A stretch of 26,782 bases of DNA, from positions 593,126 through 619,907 of the forward strand of contig NW_014577064.1 of NCBI RefSeq assembly GCF_000485595.1, given 5' to 3'. Below the pieces are notes generated by a model. That model searched no databases and was not told where the DNA came from. It saw nothing but the letters and a program-made list of their open reading frames with translations. The DNA comes from Priapulus caudatus. Lineage: Eukaryota; Priapulida; Priapulimorpha; Priapulimorphida; Priapulidae. Shown piece by piece: positions 1 to 9,197 of this stretch (the first letter of the stretch is position 1; the number at the start of each line of letters is the position of its first letter). The translations under genes and the position numbers were made by a program.

Positions 1-300
1 ATATCATATACACAACATAAACTTATATATATACATATATATATAAAGATAAACATATATATATAAAGATAAACATATATATATGGGACAAGATAGACCT
101 GTGCTCTAAAGGACTTTCTAGAGATACTGAACACAATAACATAATTTTGAAACTATAGTCAATCTTCTAGGATATTTCTAGGCCCAGAGAATGATACTTG
201 AAATCTTAGGGCTTTGCAGATGTTCCATGATGTTTAAAAACTTGGAATGCATCGTCGTAGGAATCAGTGTGTGGCTTGGATACATGGCTTGTGACACTGC
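1..300. repeat. AT-rich tandem repeat and non-coding flank
   Basis: Positions about 20-85 hold roughly three copies of a 20-24 bp AT-rich unit built on ATATATATA followed by AAAGATAAAC. The rest up to the exon at 315 is AT-rich and has no recognisable gene. On the reading that the neighbouring exons are inverted, this stretch is intron following the exon at 315-550. Confidence 0.7.
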
Positions 301-314
301 TCCTACATAATTAC

Positions 315-550
315 CTGCTTGAGCCATTCACACTCTTCGACAGTGCGGTAGTAGCTGAGCGCGGGGTCAGAGGTCAGTGCGCTGGGTACGCATCCACGCA
401 TCAGCTTCTTAAACGATGCCTTGACGTGGCGAATATCATAAAAGTCGACGGGAATGAAGTCGCACTTTGGAAACGACTCCTGCTTGATGCCCTTGATCTG
501 ACCTTTCTCTCCAAGCACGTACAGAGCCGCTCTCTGCAGGCCATTGTTGC
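315..550 (-). CDS. Sbf: Sbf exon, inverted relative to the main gene (myotubularin pseudophosphatase, upstream of the dead active-site loop)
   Basis: Read on the minus strand, this 236-nt exon follows an acceptor ending CTTCCGCAG (exon starts at 550) and stops before the donor GTAATTATG (exon ends at 315). After two bases that complete a split codon it gives 78 codons that begin NNGLQRAALYVLGEKGQ, contain DFYDIRHVKASFKKLMRGCV, and end in EECEWLKQ. Human SBF1/SBF2, recalled from memory, have close equivalents (ALYVLGDK/ALYIFGEK, VKASFKKL, SEWL.Q) immediately before their catalytic-loop segment. The exon ends in phase 0 and the exon at 7916 starts in phase 0. The joined stretch EWLKQ+[16 protein letters not shown] has the same length as the human stretch. 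Only the orientation is wrong: this exon is on the minus strand and its natural downstream partner is on the plus strand 7.4 kb away. Confidence 0.9.
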
Positions 551-659
551 CTGCGGAAGTTTAACATTCGAATCTTAGCCTCTGGGAGACAAAGCAAAGT
601 TCATTGTGCCCTAGTGTGTTCAAACATCGCTTTCATTTTAATGTTAAAGCCTCGACAAC

Positions 660-1013
660 TGAGTAATTTTACTCAAGTAAAATGACGCTATGAGTCATTT
701 ATTCACCGCGTCTATTTTCAGCGTCGCCGATACGTGCATAAAAATTCACTTCAAAGGATAAGTGTAATGCAGATAATCGTGACAGTAGCCCAGCCAATAT
801 CTGTGCGCAGAATGATTTAAAACGCATCAGCTGATACAGTTAGTGATAAATTTACTCAGCCCACACACGTTGACGAAAACGCACACGTCAAAAATCATCA
901 AACACGTATTTATTTGAAGCTTACAAATGACGTTGCGTCCAAAATTAACTCAACGAAAATCCGCCGCCACTGAGTAATACAAATCATCATCATTACTTGA
1001 GTAAAATTACTCA
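660..1013. mobile_element. Short element with 21-bp perfect terminal inverted repeats (MITE-like)
   Basis: The 21 bases at 660-680 (starting TGAGTAATTTTACTC) are the exact reverse complement of 993-1013. The enclosed sequence is 354 bp in total, non-coding, and contains further TGAGT/ACTCA motifs at about 691, 856, 947 and 970. I found no convincing target-site duplication in the flanks, so the superfamily is not assigned. It lies in the presumed intron between inverted Sbf exons. Confidence 0.55.
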
Positions 1014-3006
1014 CGTGGCGCCGAGCTTAATTCTATTACATATTACACAAGCCGCATAGACCGTTTCTACACTGTGGAGCCTCCGTTTATCTGAGGCATT
1101 CATAGTCCGCGCTCCATCAGTCACTGTACAATGCCCGTTGCACTTGATCATTCCAGAGTCACATTGCTCGTCTGTGTTCTTTCAGATCTTTCACTTTGCC
1201 TACCGGAGTGACATGGCATAAGACACTGTGATATTAAGCTATAAGATCAACACATGATAACTCAACATGACAGCCTGCTAGGAGCGATAAACACCTCATG
1301 TCAGTTGTCATCAGACCACACATATGTATGCAGCATTACACAGTTCCTTATCAATTCTGTTCAAATCGAAACAGAAATCTAACGCAACTACTTGGCAACA
1401 CGTTAAAATAACGTATTGTAGCCTGGGTATACCTCAAGCTGTAGCTGTTACCGCTGGTCGCGAATGTCTAAATCATCTCATCAGCTGCTTACTATTCCGA
1501 GCCCCGTTGCCGCATATTCGCAGGCGTTCATAGCTCGCTCAGCGGCCTCGACGCGCCGACTCGTCTCGCTCCATGGCTGAGATTTTCGCCCAGCCGGACT
1601 TGAAGACAGTGAATTGAGACTTGCACCATCGTTGATCTTCTGACATACCCATCTGAATGGGCTCTGTCCAAGCACTGAGCAACAAAAATCACATTAAGTT
1701 CAACGTGACCGAGCCAACACACGACTGCTATTCACCTCAGTGCAGAGCTACTAATCTCGCAGCCAATCGTTTACTATTCTGTTTCACAAAAAAGTGGAAA
1801 AAAATTCACGCATGCTATTATAGCTAACTAAGACACCTCATTGATTGAAATCCATGCATATTATTAACACTGAACCACGTGAAACTGCTACTTGGATAAC
1901 CAGTAGCAAAACTACACAAGTAAAGCCATCGACACATTAAACCTGTACATTAGACTACAATCAGACGGGAAATTGCAAAGTGGTCCTTTATAGACATTTG
2001 CCATTCTTTTTTAAGGGGTCGTAAATAATTGCATGCAGGAAATCCACAAAAGTGTATCTTTTGGAAATTGTCAAAGTGTCAATGACATATTTCAATTCTA
2101 TCAAAGGTTCTCTATAAACTGTCTCTTAACACATGATGACTTAATTATAAGAACGAGTGCAAGATTATTCTGTCTTTCAGGGATACGTATTCAAAAAAAA
2201 ATTAAGGGCTGAATAGTAATCATGGAGGCTATAACAACCAATTTAACATGGTCGACGATATGGATACCATATCCCAATACTAGAATACTCGCCAGTTGAT
2301 GACATACTTGAAAAACGTAATGAAAAAGAAGTTTAAAATCGCAATCGCTATGATAACTTCTCATCCCGATGTAGGAAATATTCATGTTAACTCAGTCATG
2401 TGAAAAATTATCGTTACATATTTTTTCATGAGACATTAATTCATCGTCAACATCTCTTCATGGCTACAGGCGCTCTTAAACCATCCCAACGCTTGAAAAC
2501 ACACTTCACTGGCGAAAGCATGTAGCTGCAATAGACTTTTGCAATGCATGTCAAGGAATAGTGAGCTTTTGCTGCGCCATTAATCAACTGAATTTCCCTC
2601 GATAGAATATTATGGGTTAACCACTTAAGTATTAACATAAGATTTCCGCTATATTTCAATACTTGAGATTCATGAAAAACAGAGCTGCTATAGTATCAAA
2701 CTTTTTTCATTTTAAAACACCTCCACTCTGCTGTATTCCGTGTCTGGATTGGTTATCAACAACTTGTCTAATTGTAATCTCATGGATGATAAAATCCTTA
2801 AATGTTATTCTAAGTGATATTAATATGTATTTCCAAATACCTTCATAATGCAAACGTTATTATTGAGATATTCAGACCATGAAATATACCAGTAAACCAT
2901 TTTGTGTATATATGTTCTATGTTGAAGAAGCAATACCAAGAAGTTCTGAGTGTGCTCTAGACTGACCTGAGATCAACAGGTTCCACCTCAAGCACAAACC
3001 ACCAAC

Positions 3007-3062
3007 GCGCACGCTACGCACGCTACGCACGGCACCAACGCACGCACGCACGCACACACACC
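3007..3062. repeat. ACGC/CTACGC short tandem repeat
   Basis: Repeated ACGCACGCT units pass into (ACGC)n and then (CA)n. It is a simple sequence tract and has no coding value. Confidence 0.8.
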
Positions 3063-3406
3063 ACACTCGTGTGCAGTAACAGGCATGCAATCCACGAGAC
3101 AATCAGCACTCTTGATTAGTTTGCGTTAACAATTTGATGGTGTATCGTTTGCATTGCGATACGGACGCTGCTCATCCATTATGGTATTGTGTGCCGCTGT
3201 ATCGCCATTCACCGACTTTACATCCCTAGTAACTAGTGGAGTGTTGTCATAGCAACCTCCTATGTACACAATTTTGCAATATGTATGGTAGCAACACAAA
3301 TCGAATTGGAAGCTGCTTATACTCGTTAAGAACTGCATACCAGGCTTTTATAGCAGGGTGTTGCTAACATGGTTGACTGCTAATTGCGTGTTCCATCAAT
3401 ACACAC

Positions 3407-3518
3407 CTTAACATCATGCGTATCTGAGATTGCGCTAATGCTCGGGAGGTGACCACTGCTGAAAAGTATTTCTCCTGCTCCAGGCTGGCTGACGTTGGCT
3501 GCTCGTGACTAGTGGTGC
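3407..3518 (-). CDS. Sbf: Sbf exon, inverted (linker within the myotubularin region)
   Basis: On the minus strand an acceptor CTGGGTTTACAG precedes the exon at 3518 and a donor GTGTGT follows at 3406-3405. After two bases of a split codon the translation is about 36 codons. It starts TTSHEQPTSASLEQEKYFSA and continues VVTSRALAQSQ. The motif SLEQEKY followed by .AVV is a recognisable piece of the SBF1/SBF2 linker between the first half of the pseudophosphatase domain and the ALYVLG segment. Its place in protein order, between the exons at 3980-4039 and 315-550, is right for a block read on the minus strand. Its start phase does not match the donor chosen for 3980-4039, so a short intervening exon or another splice site is probably missing. 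Confidence 0.72.
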
Positions 3519-3979
3519 CTGTAAACCCAGGAAGACGACATGCTCCATAAATAACACGTCATTTAACAACAAAATCAAAACAATCTTGAACTATTGTACA
3601 TTTATCATTGCATGGGAACTGATGACCAGCATGTGTATGCTGTGATATACGATATATATATAATTTACAGTACACGTACTGTACATCCATTTATTATTAG
3701 CATAATTATGTTCTTTACCACATAGAAGATTTTCTAAATGAATTTCCGTATTTTGGTATTTAGAGTCATAGTTATCTATATATTTTCACGTATTTGGAAT
3801 GGAAAGCTCAATGAGGTAAAATGTCAAGAATGAAGAAAGCCATGGCTTAAGAATAAGAAAGGTACATTCTGCGACTGCAGTGAGTCCTTGGAAGAGTAAG
3901 GAGAAACTACTTGAGAGAGCAGTTCATCCTAGACGTCCTAGCAGATTCCTCAGCATCTGCAGAAGCTTTTGCTGGATAC

Positions 3980-4039
3980 CAATCATCTCTCAGTAGCACA
4001 GCTCGTGTGCGAGAGTGCCGCCAGCACACTGCAGGAAAC
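3980..4039 (-). CDS. Sbf: Sbf exon, inverted (myotubularin core strand, RFPAVCWR motif)
   Basis: On the minus strand a good acceptor, with a pyrimidine-rich tract ending CTTGCTTGCAG, precedes position 4039. The exon translates as RFPAVCWRHSRTRAVLLRDD, the first base completing an Arg codon. This matches the RFPVVCWR...KAVLLRSG stretch of SBF1/SBF2 and, more loosely, the myotubularin motif R.PV.SW.......LLR. The 3' end is less certain. The donor GTATCC at 3979-3978 is assumed, but the frame stays open to a stop near 3908 with another possible GTAGTT donor at 3910. The exon belongs upstream of 3407-3518 and 315-550 in the protein, as expected if this block is read on the minus strand. Confidence 0.75.
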
Positions 4040-5400
4040 CTGCAAGCAAGAAAGACATACACGTGAACAGCAATGTACTGATGAGAGCCATGCAATGCCC
4101 TTAACAGTGATTACTCCACCAATTTCTAAGCATCCACTCAAGATAAATAAGATTTTTTTATTGATCACCGAAAATAAAATGTTATGAAAGTAAACAATAA
4201 GCTGTTTCATTTACTTTTCAATGTTACTTATACCTTCTTTATACTTGCCTAATTTGCCGCGCTGAAAAATAGGATATACGCCACCAGTATCTTAAACATC
4301 ACGGGAATTCTGTTAGACACAGAAATTCCCAGAAATCGATTCATACATTATTTGCAAATTTAAAACCAACGCTAAACATTTTTACTCTTACGTGAGAGGT
4401 TAGAGAGATATATTTATAACGTAAGTTCTTACTTTAATGTAACAAAAATGTCAATTTTTTTTTACATCTTTTAGCCATGCGCAAAATTTCGTGACGTATC
4501 AATTTACTCTCATCACAACACGAACATTCAATGTAATTACAAGACATGTGCACGGCAGGGCAGCTCACCTGTTCGTACAACCGAGGAAACACCTAATTCC
4601 AGCCAAGTTTCAGCGTCTTAATCAATCACTTTCCATGATTATGAGCTTTTAGTTGAACACCAGTATTTGGTCGGTGCCTAGTATTGCCCTCAAATATTAT
4701 GCGGTTAGAAACAAATGCTGATAATAAACAAATTTTATTGCTTGCCAGACAAGATAGGCATCGAGTCTCAATATCAAGACTGTTCTCCAAAAAAAAAAGA
4801 GGTTTTCCAAGGAATTTTCAAATGCACATAGCTATTTTACGAAGGAATTTCCTTAGTAACACATTCAGATTTTCAATCCTAATCCAATTTTCTAGCACCA
4901 CCACACAAACACTAACATCAACGGACCAATCGACGATGCGAACTGAGTGACGAACTAATGTATTGACCGAGCCCACCATTACCCAGCGACTGCACTGAGT
5001 GAGTTAACTATTACCTGTTGCGCGTGCGTCTTGCCACCTTCACTATGCTTCGTTATGAGATCACTGACGGCACGACGAACCGTCTGATACGTCGACAACA
5101 CCTGTACGGTTACTTAGACGTCGATATGCAACGACGCTGCCTCTTCTGTCCGCGTCAGGTTGCTGCCGATAGTGCCGAGAACCTGACAGTAAGCACAACG
5201 GGCGTCAGCGCGACTCCTTCGGCCGTGGTCGTCATCGCGACGTCATGACCGGTCTGTCCTGCATTTCACACACACCCTACAGTCAGGTACGACTCCGTCA
5301 CCCCATCATACATTCCCTATCATCCAACTAATAACATGCAACTTCACGCCAAGATGAATTGCCATTTAACCTCATCATGTCATGCATTCCAGATCTGCAC
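4040..5400. other. Non-coding stretch with an unassigned exon-like segment
   Basis: This is AT-rich sequence, taken as intron of the inverted block. On the minus strand 5015-5101 is an 87-nt, 29-codon open segment between an acceptor ending CCGTACAG and a donor CAG|GTAATA. Its translation includes STYQTVRRAVSDLITKH. I do not recognise it and list it only as a candidate exon. The piece of Sbf that should precede RFPAVCWR (the family's SYP..L.VP stretch) was not found here. Confidence 0.4.
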
Positions 5401-6990
5401 CACAATACGACATATCGCTTCACCGGATGCATGCCTTTTCACACTAATCTAACACACTCTTCTCCACACACTGGCATTACGCTTCACCACCAAACCATAC
5501 ATACCGCTTAATTCCCCCACATCCATAGGCAACCCATTCACCACACACCATAGACATACGCCCTTCTACACCACACCTATGGACATACGCTTCCCCCACA
5601 CCATGCACTACGCTTCACCCACACCATGACATACCGCCACCCATCACCCAATTACATACGCCTCACACCACACCTATGACATCAACGATCTTCCCCCACA
5701 CCATGGACATACGCTCACCCCACACATGGCCACACACCTTCTCTCACACCATGAATCCACAGCTCACACCACCACAATTGACATACGCTCATCCCCCCGA
5801 CACCCATGACAATACGTTCACCCGCCACCAGACTATTACGCCTTCCCCCAACACCATGACAACATCACGCTTACACCCCACACCATACATCCACGCCTCT
5901 ACCCCACACCCCATGACATCTACGCCCTTCATCCCCACCACCGATGACATTACACGCTTCACCCCACACCATACAATTACGGCTCACCCCCCATGCATGC
6001 CCTTTCCCTAACAATATCAATCACACCTTTCTCACACCATGATCACGACGATTCCCCCCCACCATCGCATTACGCATTTCACCCCACAGCCAATGAATAA
6101 CGCTTCCACCACCAGTCATAGATCGACCTTTTCACCACATCTATCAAACTACACCTCTTCTCCAACACCATGAATTACGCTTCCACCCCACACATCTGAC
6201 ATACGCTTCACCCACATCAGGATACGCCTTCACCCACAACATATGACTACGCTTCACCCCACCATGGCACTACACCCTCACCACCATGGCATGCTTTCAC
6301 CCCCCCCCACCCCCCCCCCCTCCAATATGCACACCCTTCTCCTAACCATATGAATACACTCACCCCACACTCATGGCATACGCTTCACCCCACACCATGC
6401 CTCCTTTCTATCCTCATATAACACAACCCTCTCCCACTACCATGGCAACACTTTCATTCCCAACACCATGCTGCATGGCCTTTCCATCCTCATTAATGGC
6501 ACACACGTCACCACACAACCATTGTGGATACAATTCACCCCACACCCATGCATAATCACCCTTCACCCCAACACAATATGTGCATGCCTTTCATTCCATA
6601 TCATGACACAACCCTCTCCACACACATGCGCATACTTTCACCCACAAACATGTGCACTTAACACCCCCAAAACCATGCCATGACTTCTCATCTCACTATG
6701 ACACTCACCCTCTCACATCCATGGAACACTCTTTCACCCCAACCATGCACTACATCCCTACACCATCATGCACCTTTCATACACTCGATATGACAACACC
6801 TTCTCCAGCCACATCGCCACACTCTCTCACTATCCCACCTATGGCACTACACACCCACACACCATGCATCCTTCATCCTCACTATACACACCTTCTCCCA
6901 CATGCACACATCTCTCACCCCCACCATGCAGTTCTTTCACCACACCAACGAACCATATAAGTACACCGGATTCACAGCGAAGTAGTCATC
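5400..6990. repeat. C-rich degenerate minisatellite, about 24-bp unit
   Basis: The array is built from variants of CTTCACCCCACACCATGACA followed by TACG, repeated dozens of times with many substitutions and indels. It includes a run of C residues at about 6300-6320. Long apparent reading frames rich in His, Pro and Thr in this interval are by-products of the repeat and are not genes. The unit is most regular at 5580-6290 and loosens toward 6990. On the minus strand it is G-rich, like the other large arrays in this window are on the plus strand. Confidence 0.9.
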
Positions 6991-7915
6991 CTCATGTGGA
7001 ACAACTTACCTAATAACACCCCATCTTCAAGCATGATCCATGCCCCATCTTTTTTCAGAAGCCACTCCCAACAGCCGAGTGTTCTTCTATACGTGACCTT
7101 CATCCAACCGCACCGTGCTACGCCTCCGTATCAATCATCTTCGATCAACCATAGATAATCCTTCACTTGATACCTAGATGCGTCCAGCAGTGCAGAGACG
7201 TAGTTGACACCAAACCACGCACCGGAAGTACGCATCACAGCAATTCCATCGCTGCATGCAACTGTATGTACTAGACACAAACGGACCCGTCACCCCCATG
7301 CGCCTCATAGTAAATACCTGGCAAGTTGGGCACCATCGGAACCTCCCTCCTTTAGCGATCATACGATCCCGAATATAGGAACACAAATCCCAGCAGACTA
7401 ATTAAGAGAAAGCCCTGGAAGTCATAAACAGCCCACCTAGAATTAATCGATGCGTTCAGGCTTCAGATACATAACCCTTTAGCCACCACCTGCAATGTAA
7501 CATTTCGTCGCAATCCTTCAAAGTGCCAGAGTGCCTCATAGATCCTTTAAATCTTTGAATTTGTCGTTAGTTTGATCCATGTTAAATACCCAGCGTAAGT
7601 TAAAACGTACATTATTTAACAAGATACGAATGCTTTATTATCCATATGATTCCTTACCAACAAGTTGAACTGCATCTCTTGCTTGAAAATCCTATAGTGC
7701 ATGAAGCCAGACTGTCGCAGATGCTACAAACAACTATACACATGGTCACATTGACACTTAGCAACCTACACACGAACATCCCATATATATTTATTTATTG
7801 TTTTATTATTATGCCTATGTGTTTTTAATTAATTATGTGGAATACTAATGACAGTGGAGCAATTGTGGTTACACCCAACACGTGCCTAACTGTTTGTCGT
7901 TTGCTGGGCGTTTAG
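6991..7915. other. Non-coding stretch, likely to contain the right inversion junction
   Basis: No gene is recognised. A minus-strand segment at 7318-7397 is bounded by a pyrimidine-rich acceptor (CTTTCTCTTAATTAG) and a CAG|GTATTT donor. It would encode 26 codons including DLCSYIRDRMIAKGG and RWCPTCQ, ending in phase 0. I cannot match it to Sbf from memory, so it is only a candidate exon. If it is real, the inverted block extends past 7397 and the junction lies between there and 7915. Confidence 0.4.
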
Positions 7916-8020
7916 ATCCAGAACATCATGCAGCTGGCAGGAGCAGCCGTTGACTTGTTGGACGTACAAGGCTCATCCGTCATGGTTTGTCTAGAGGACG
8001 GTTGGGATATCACTGCACAG
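7916..8020 (+). CDS. Sbf: Sbf exon: inactivated myotubularin catalytic loop
   Basis: This 105-nt, phase 0-0 exon runs from acceptor TTTAG to donor GTTCGT. It encodes 35 residues starting [16 protein letters not shown] and ending [16 protein letters not shown]. In active myotubularins this position carries the CX5R loop HCSDGWDRT. Here it reads CLEDGWDIT, so the nucleophilic Cys is Leu and the phosphate-binding Arg is Ile. That is the hallmark of the SBF/MTMR5/MTMR13 pseudophosphatases, which do not hydrolyse phosphoinositides. They are known to bind active myotubularin-related partners such as MTMR2 and, through an N-terminal DENN domain (outside this window), act on Rab GTPases. This is the first exon in correct plus orientation. 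Confidence 0.95.
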
Positions 8021-8434
8021 GTTCGTAGCATAGCAGGCCATGCTCTAATCAGATGGCAATGCTTAATGTAACAATAATTATACTATAGTAGCATTATTAT
8101 CATTTACAATTTGATATATCTATCTATCTATCTACATATATATACAATTATTGCCTAATAGCAAATACAACATAAGTGTTTTGTGGACCAGGAATATAAA
8201 TGTTGCCTCGAGTACATTTGATCATTCTCTGGATTATGATTGTGCATAGGAAAAACAATTAGGGGGTGAGGCTGATTGAATATTTACGGTAGGATATATA
8301 GGTTTATTGAGTTACCCATAGTGAATCATGGGTAGATTAAGGTGTGTCATACTCTCTTATTACATAATCCTGATAATATTAATATAATTACTAATAAGAA
8401 TGATTTTATTAATGAAGTCATCCATGTTTTTCAG
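8021..8434 (+). other. Sbf intron
   Basis: This is an AT-rich intron with GT and AG ends and a TATC microsatellite near 8118-8133. I see nothing else in it. Confidence 0.8.
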
Positions 8435-8620
8435 ATTGTGTCGGTAGCCCAGGTCCTGCTGGACCCTTACTATCGCACTATCGAGGGCTTCCGCACCATC
8501 ATCGAAAAGGAGTGGCTTGCGTTTGGCCACAGGTTCAGTTACCGTGGCAACCACACGGTCGCATCGCAGAGTTCTGGATTTGCTCCTATATTTCTGCAGT
8601 TTTTGGATGTTGTGCATCAG
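8435..8620 (+). CDS. Sbf: Sbf exon: myotubularin domain, [11 protein letters not shown] motif
   Basis: This 186-nt, 62-codon exon is phase 0-0. It starts [19 protein letters not shown] and continues with [13 protein letters not shown] and [17 protein letters not shown]. The segments DP.YRT..GF, EKEW..FGH.F, and F.P.FLQFLD.VHQ are the standard myotubularin-fold signature downstream of the catalytic loop. Acceptor TTTTTCAG and donor GTATGC are both good. Confidence 0.96.
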
Positions 8621-8977
8621 GTATGCATCTGTTGTCGTTTCCCGCGCCCCCATGCACTATGCCTTTGTCGCAGCCCTTGTCCTTTGTCACCACCGCCCTT
8701 GTCCCCCATCACGGCTGCTGCTGTCCTCAGTCACCCCCGTCTTCACCCTCCGTCGTCACCAGGAGAAAAGAAAAACTGCTTACAATGTCATCCAAGTGCA
8801 AAAAAAACTATACTTTTTCTCGATTGCCGGCTTATGTAATACTGCGTTTCACATCTTATTATCATAATAAACAGACGAGAGTAGCACAAAAAACGTTTGG
8901 GAAAACATCTCAGAAATATTGCACGCGCATATACGGATGTGATAATGGCGCGCGCGCCTCCCTCCCCCTGCTCACAG
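8621..8977 (+). other. Sbf intron
   Basis: This intron is C-rich in its first 140 bases (repeats of CCCTTGTC and CACC) and AT-rich later. It ends with alternating GC and a C-rich tract before CTCACAG. No other feature is supported. Confidence 0.75.
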
Positions 8978-9197
8978 GTGCACAGCCAGTTCCCGCTGTC
9001 GTTTGAGTTCAACCAGTACTTCCTGCGCTTCATCGCGCTGCACTACTGCTCGGGTCGCTTCCGCACGTTCCTGCTGGACAGTGAGTACGAGCGCGTGGAG
9101 GCCGGCTGGCTGCTGGACGAGAGAGTGCGCTCGCACAGCCGCGCGGACGAGCTCGACGACGTCGAAGGCGATGCCACCCTCACGCAGGCCGCCCAAG
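8978..9197 (+). CDS. Sbf: Sbf exon: end of the myotubularin core
   Basis: This 220-nt exon starts in phase 0 and ends in phase 1. It begins [20 protein letters not shown], then has [20 protein letters not shown] and an acidic, alanine-rich tail. QFP..FEFN..YL.F and [10 protein letters not shown] are conserved in SBF and other myotubularins. Codons are strongly GC-ending, unlike the flanking introns. Its donor GTAAGC opens the long GT-rich intron. Confidence 0.96.

Larger units (their letters stand above)
551..3406. other. Non-coding stretch, probably intron of the inverted Sbf block
   Basis: This lies between two minus-strand Sbf exons. It holds the inverted-repeat element at 660-1013, an ACGC/CACA-rich patch at about 3007-3062, and one weak exon-like segment on the minus strand near 1498-1700. 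That segment is open in more than one frame and ends at a GTAAGC donor, but I could not match its translation to Sbf. Elsewhere the sequence is AT-rich with frequent stops. Confidence 0.55.

Noticed and set aside
267-578. Plus-strand 103-codon frame
   Set aside because: It is the antisense shadow of the minus-strand Sbf exon at 315-550, which has clear homology and splice sites.
1498-1700. Minus-strand open segment ending at a GTAAGC donor
   Set aside because: It is open in several frames, has no match to the Sbf linker that I can recall, and its phase does not join to the exon at 550. Kept only as a note in the intron entry.
4233-4262. Minus-strand 28-nt segment RGKLGKYKE between a good acceptor and donor
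   Set aside because: It is too short and not matched to the Sbf sequence expected at this position. Chance splice-like sites are common in this AT-rich DNA.
5676-7013. Plus-strand reading frames rich in His, Pro and Thr
   Set aside because: They follow the C-rich minisatellite unit and have no domain or start context. They are repeat by-products.
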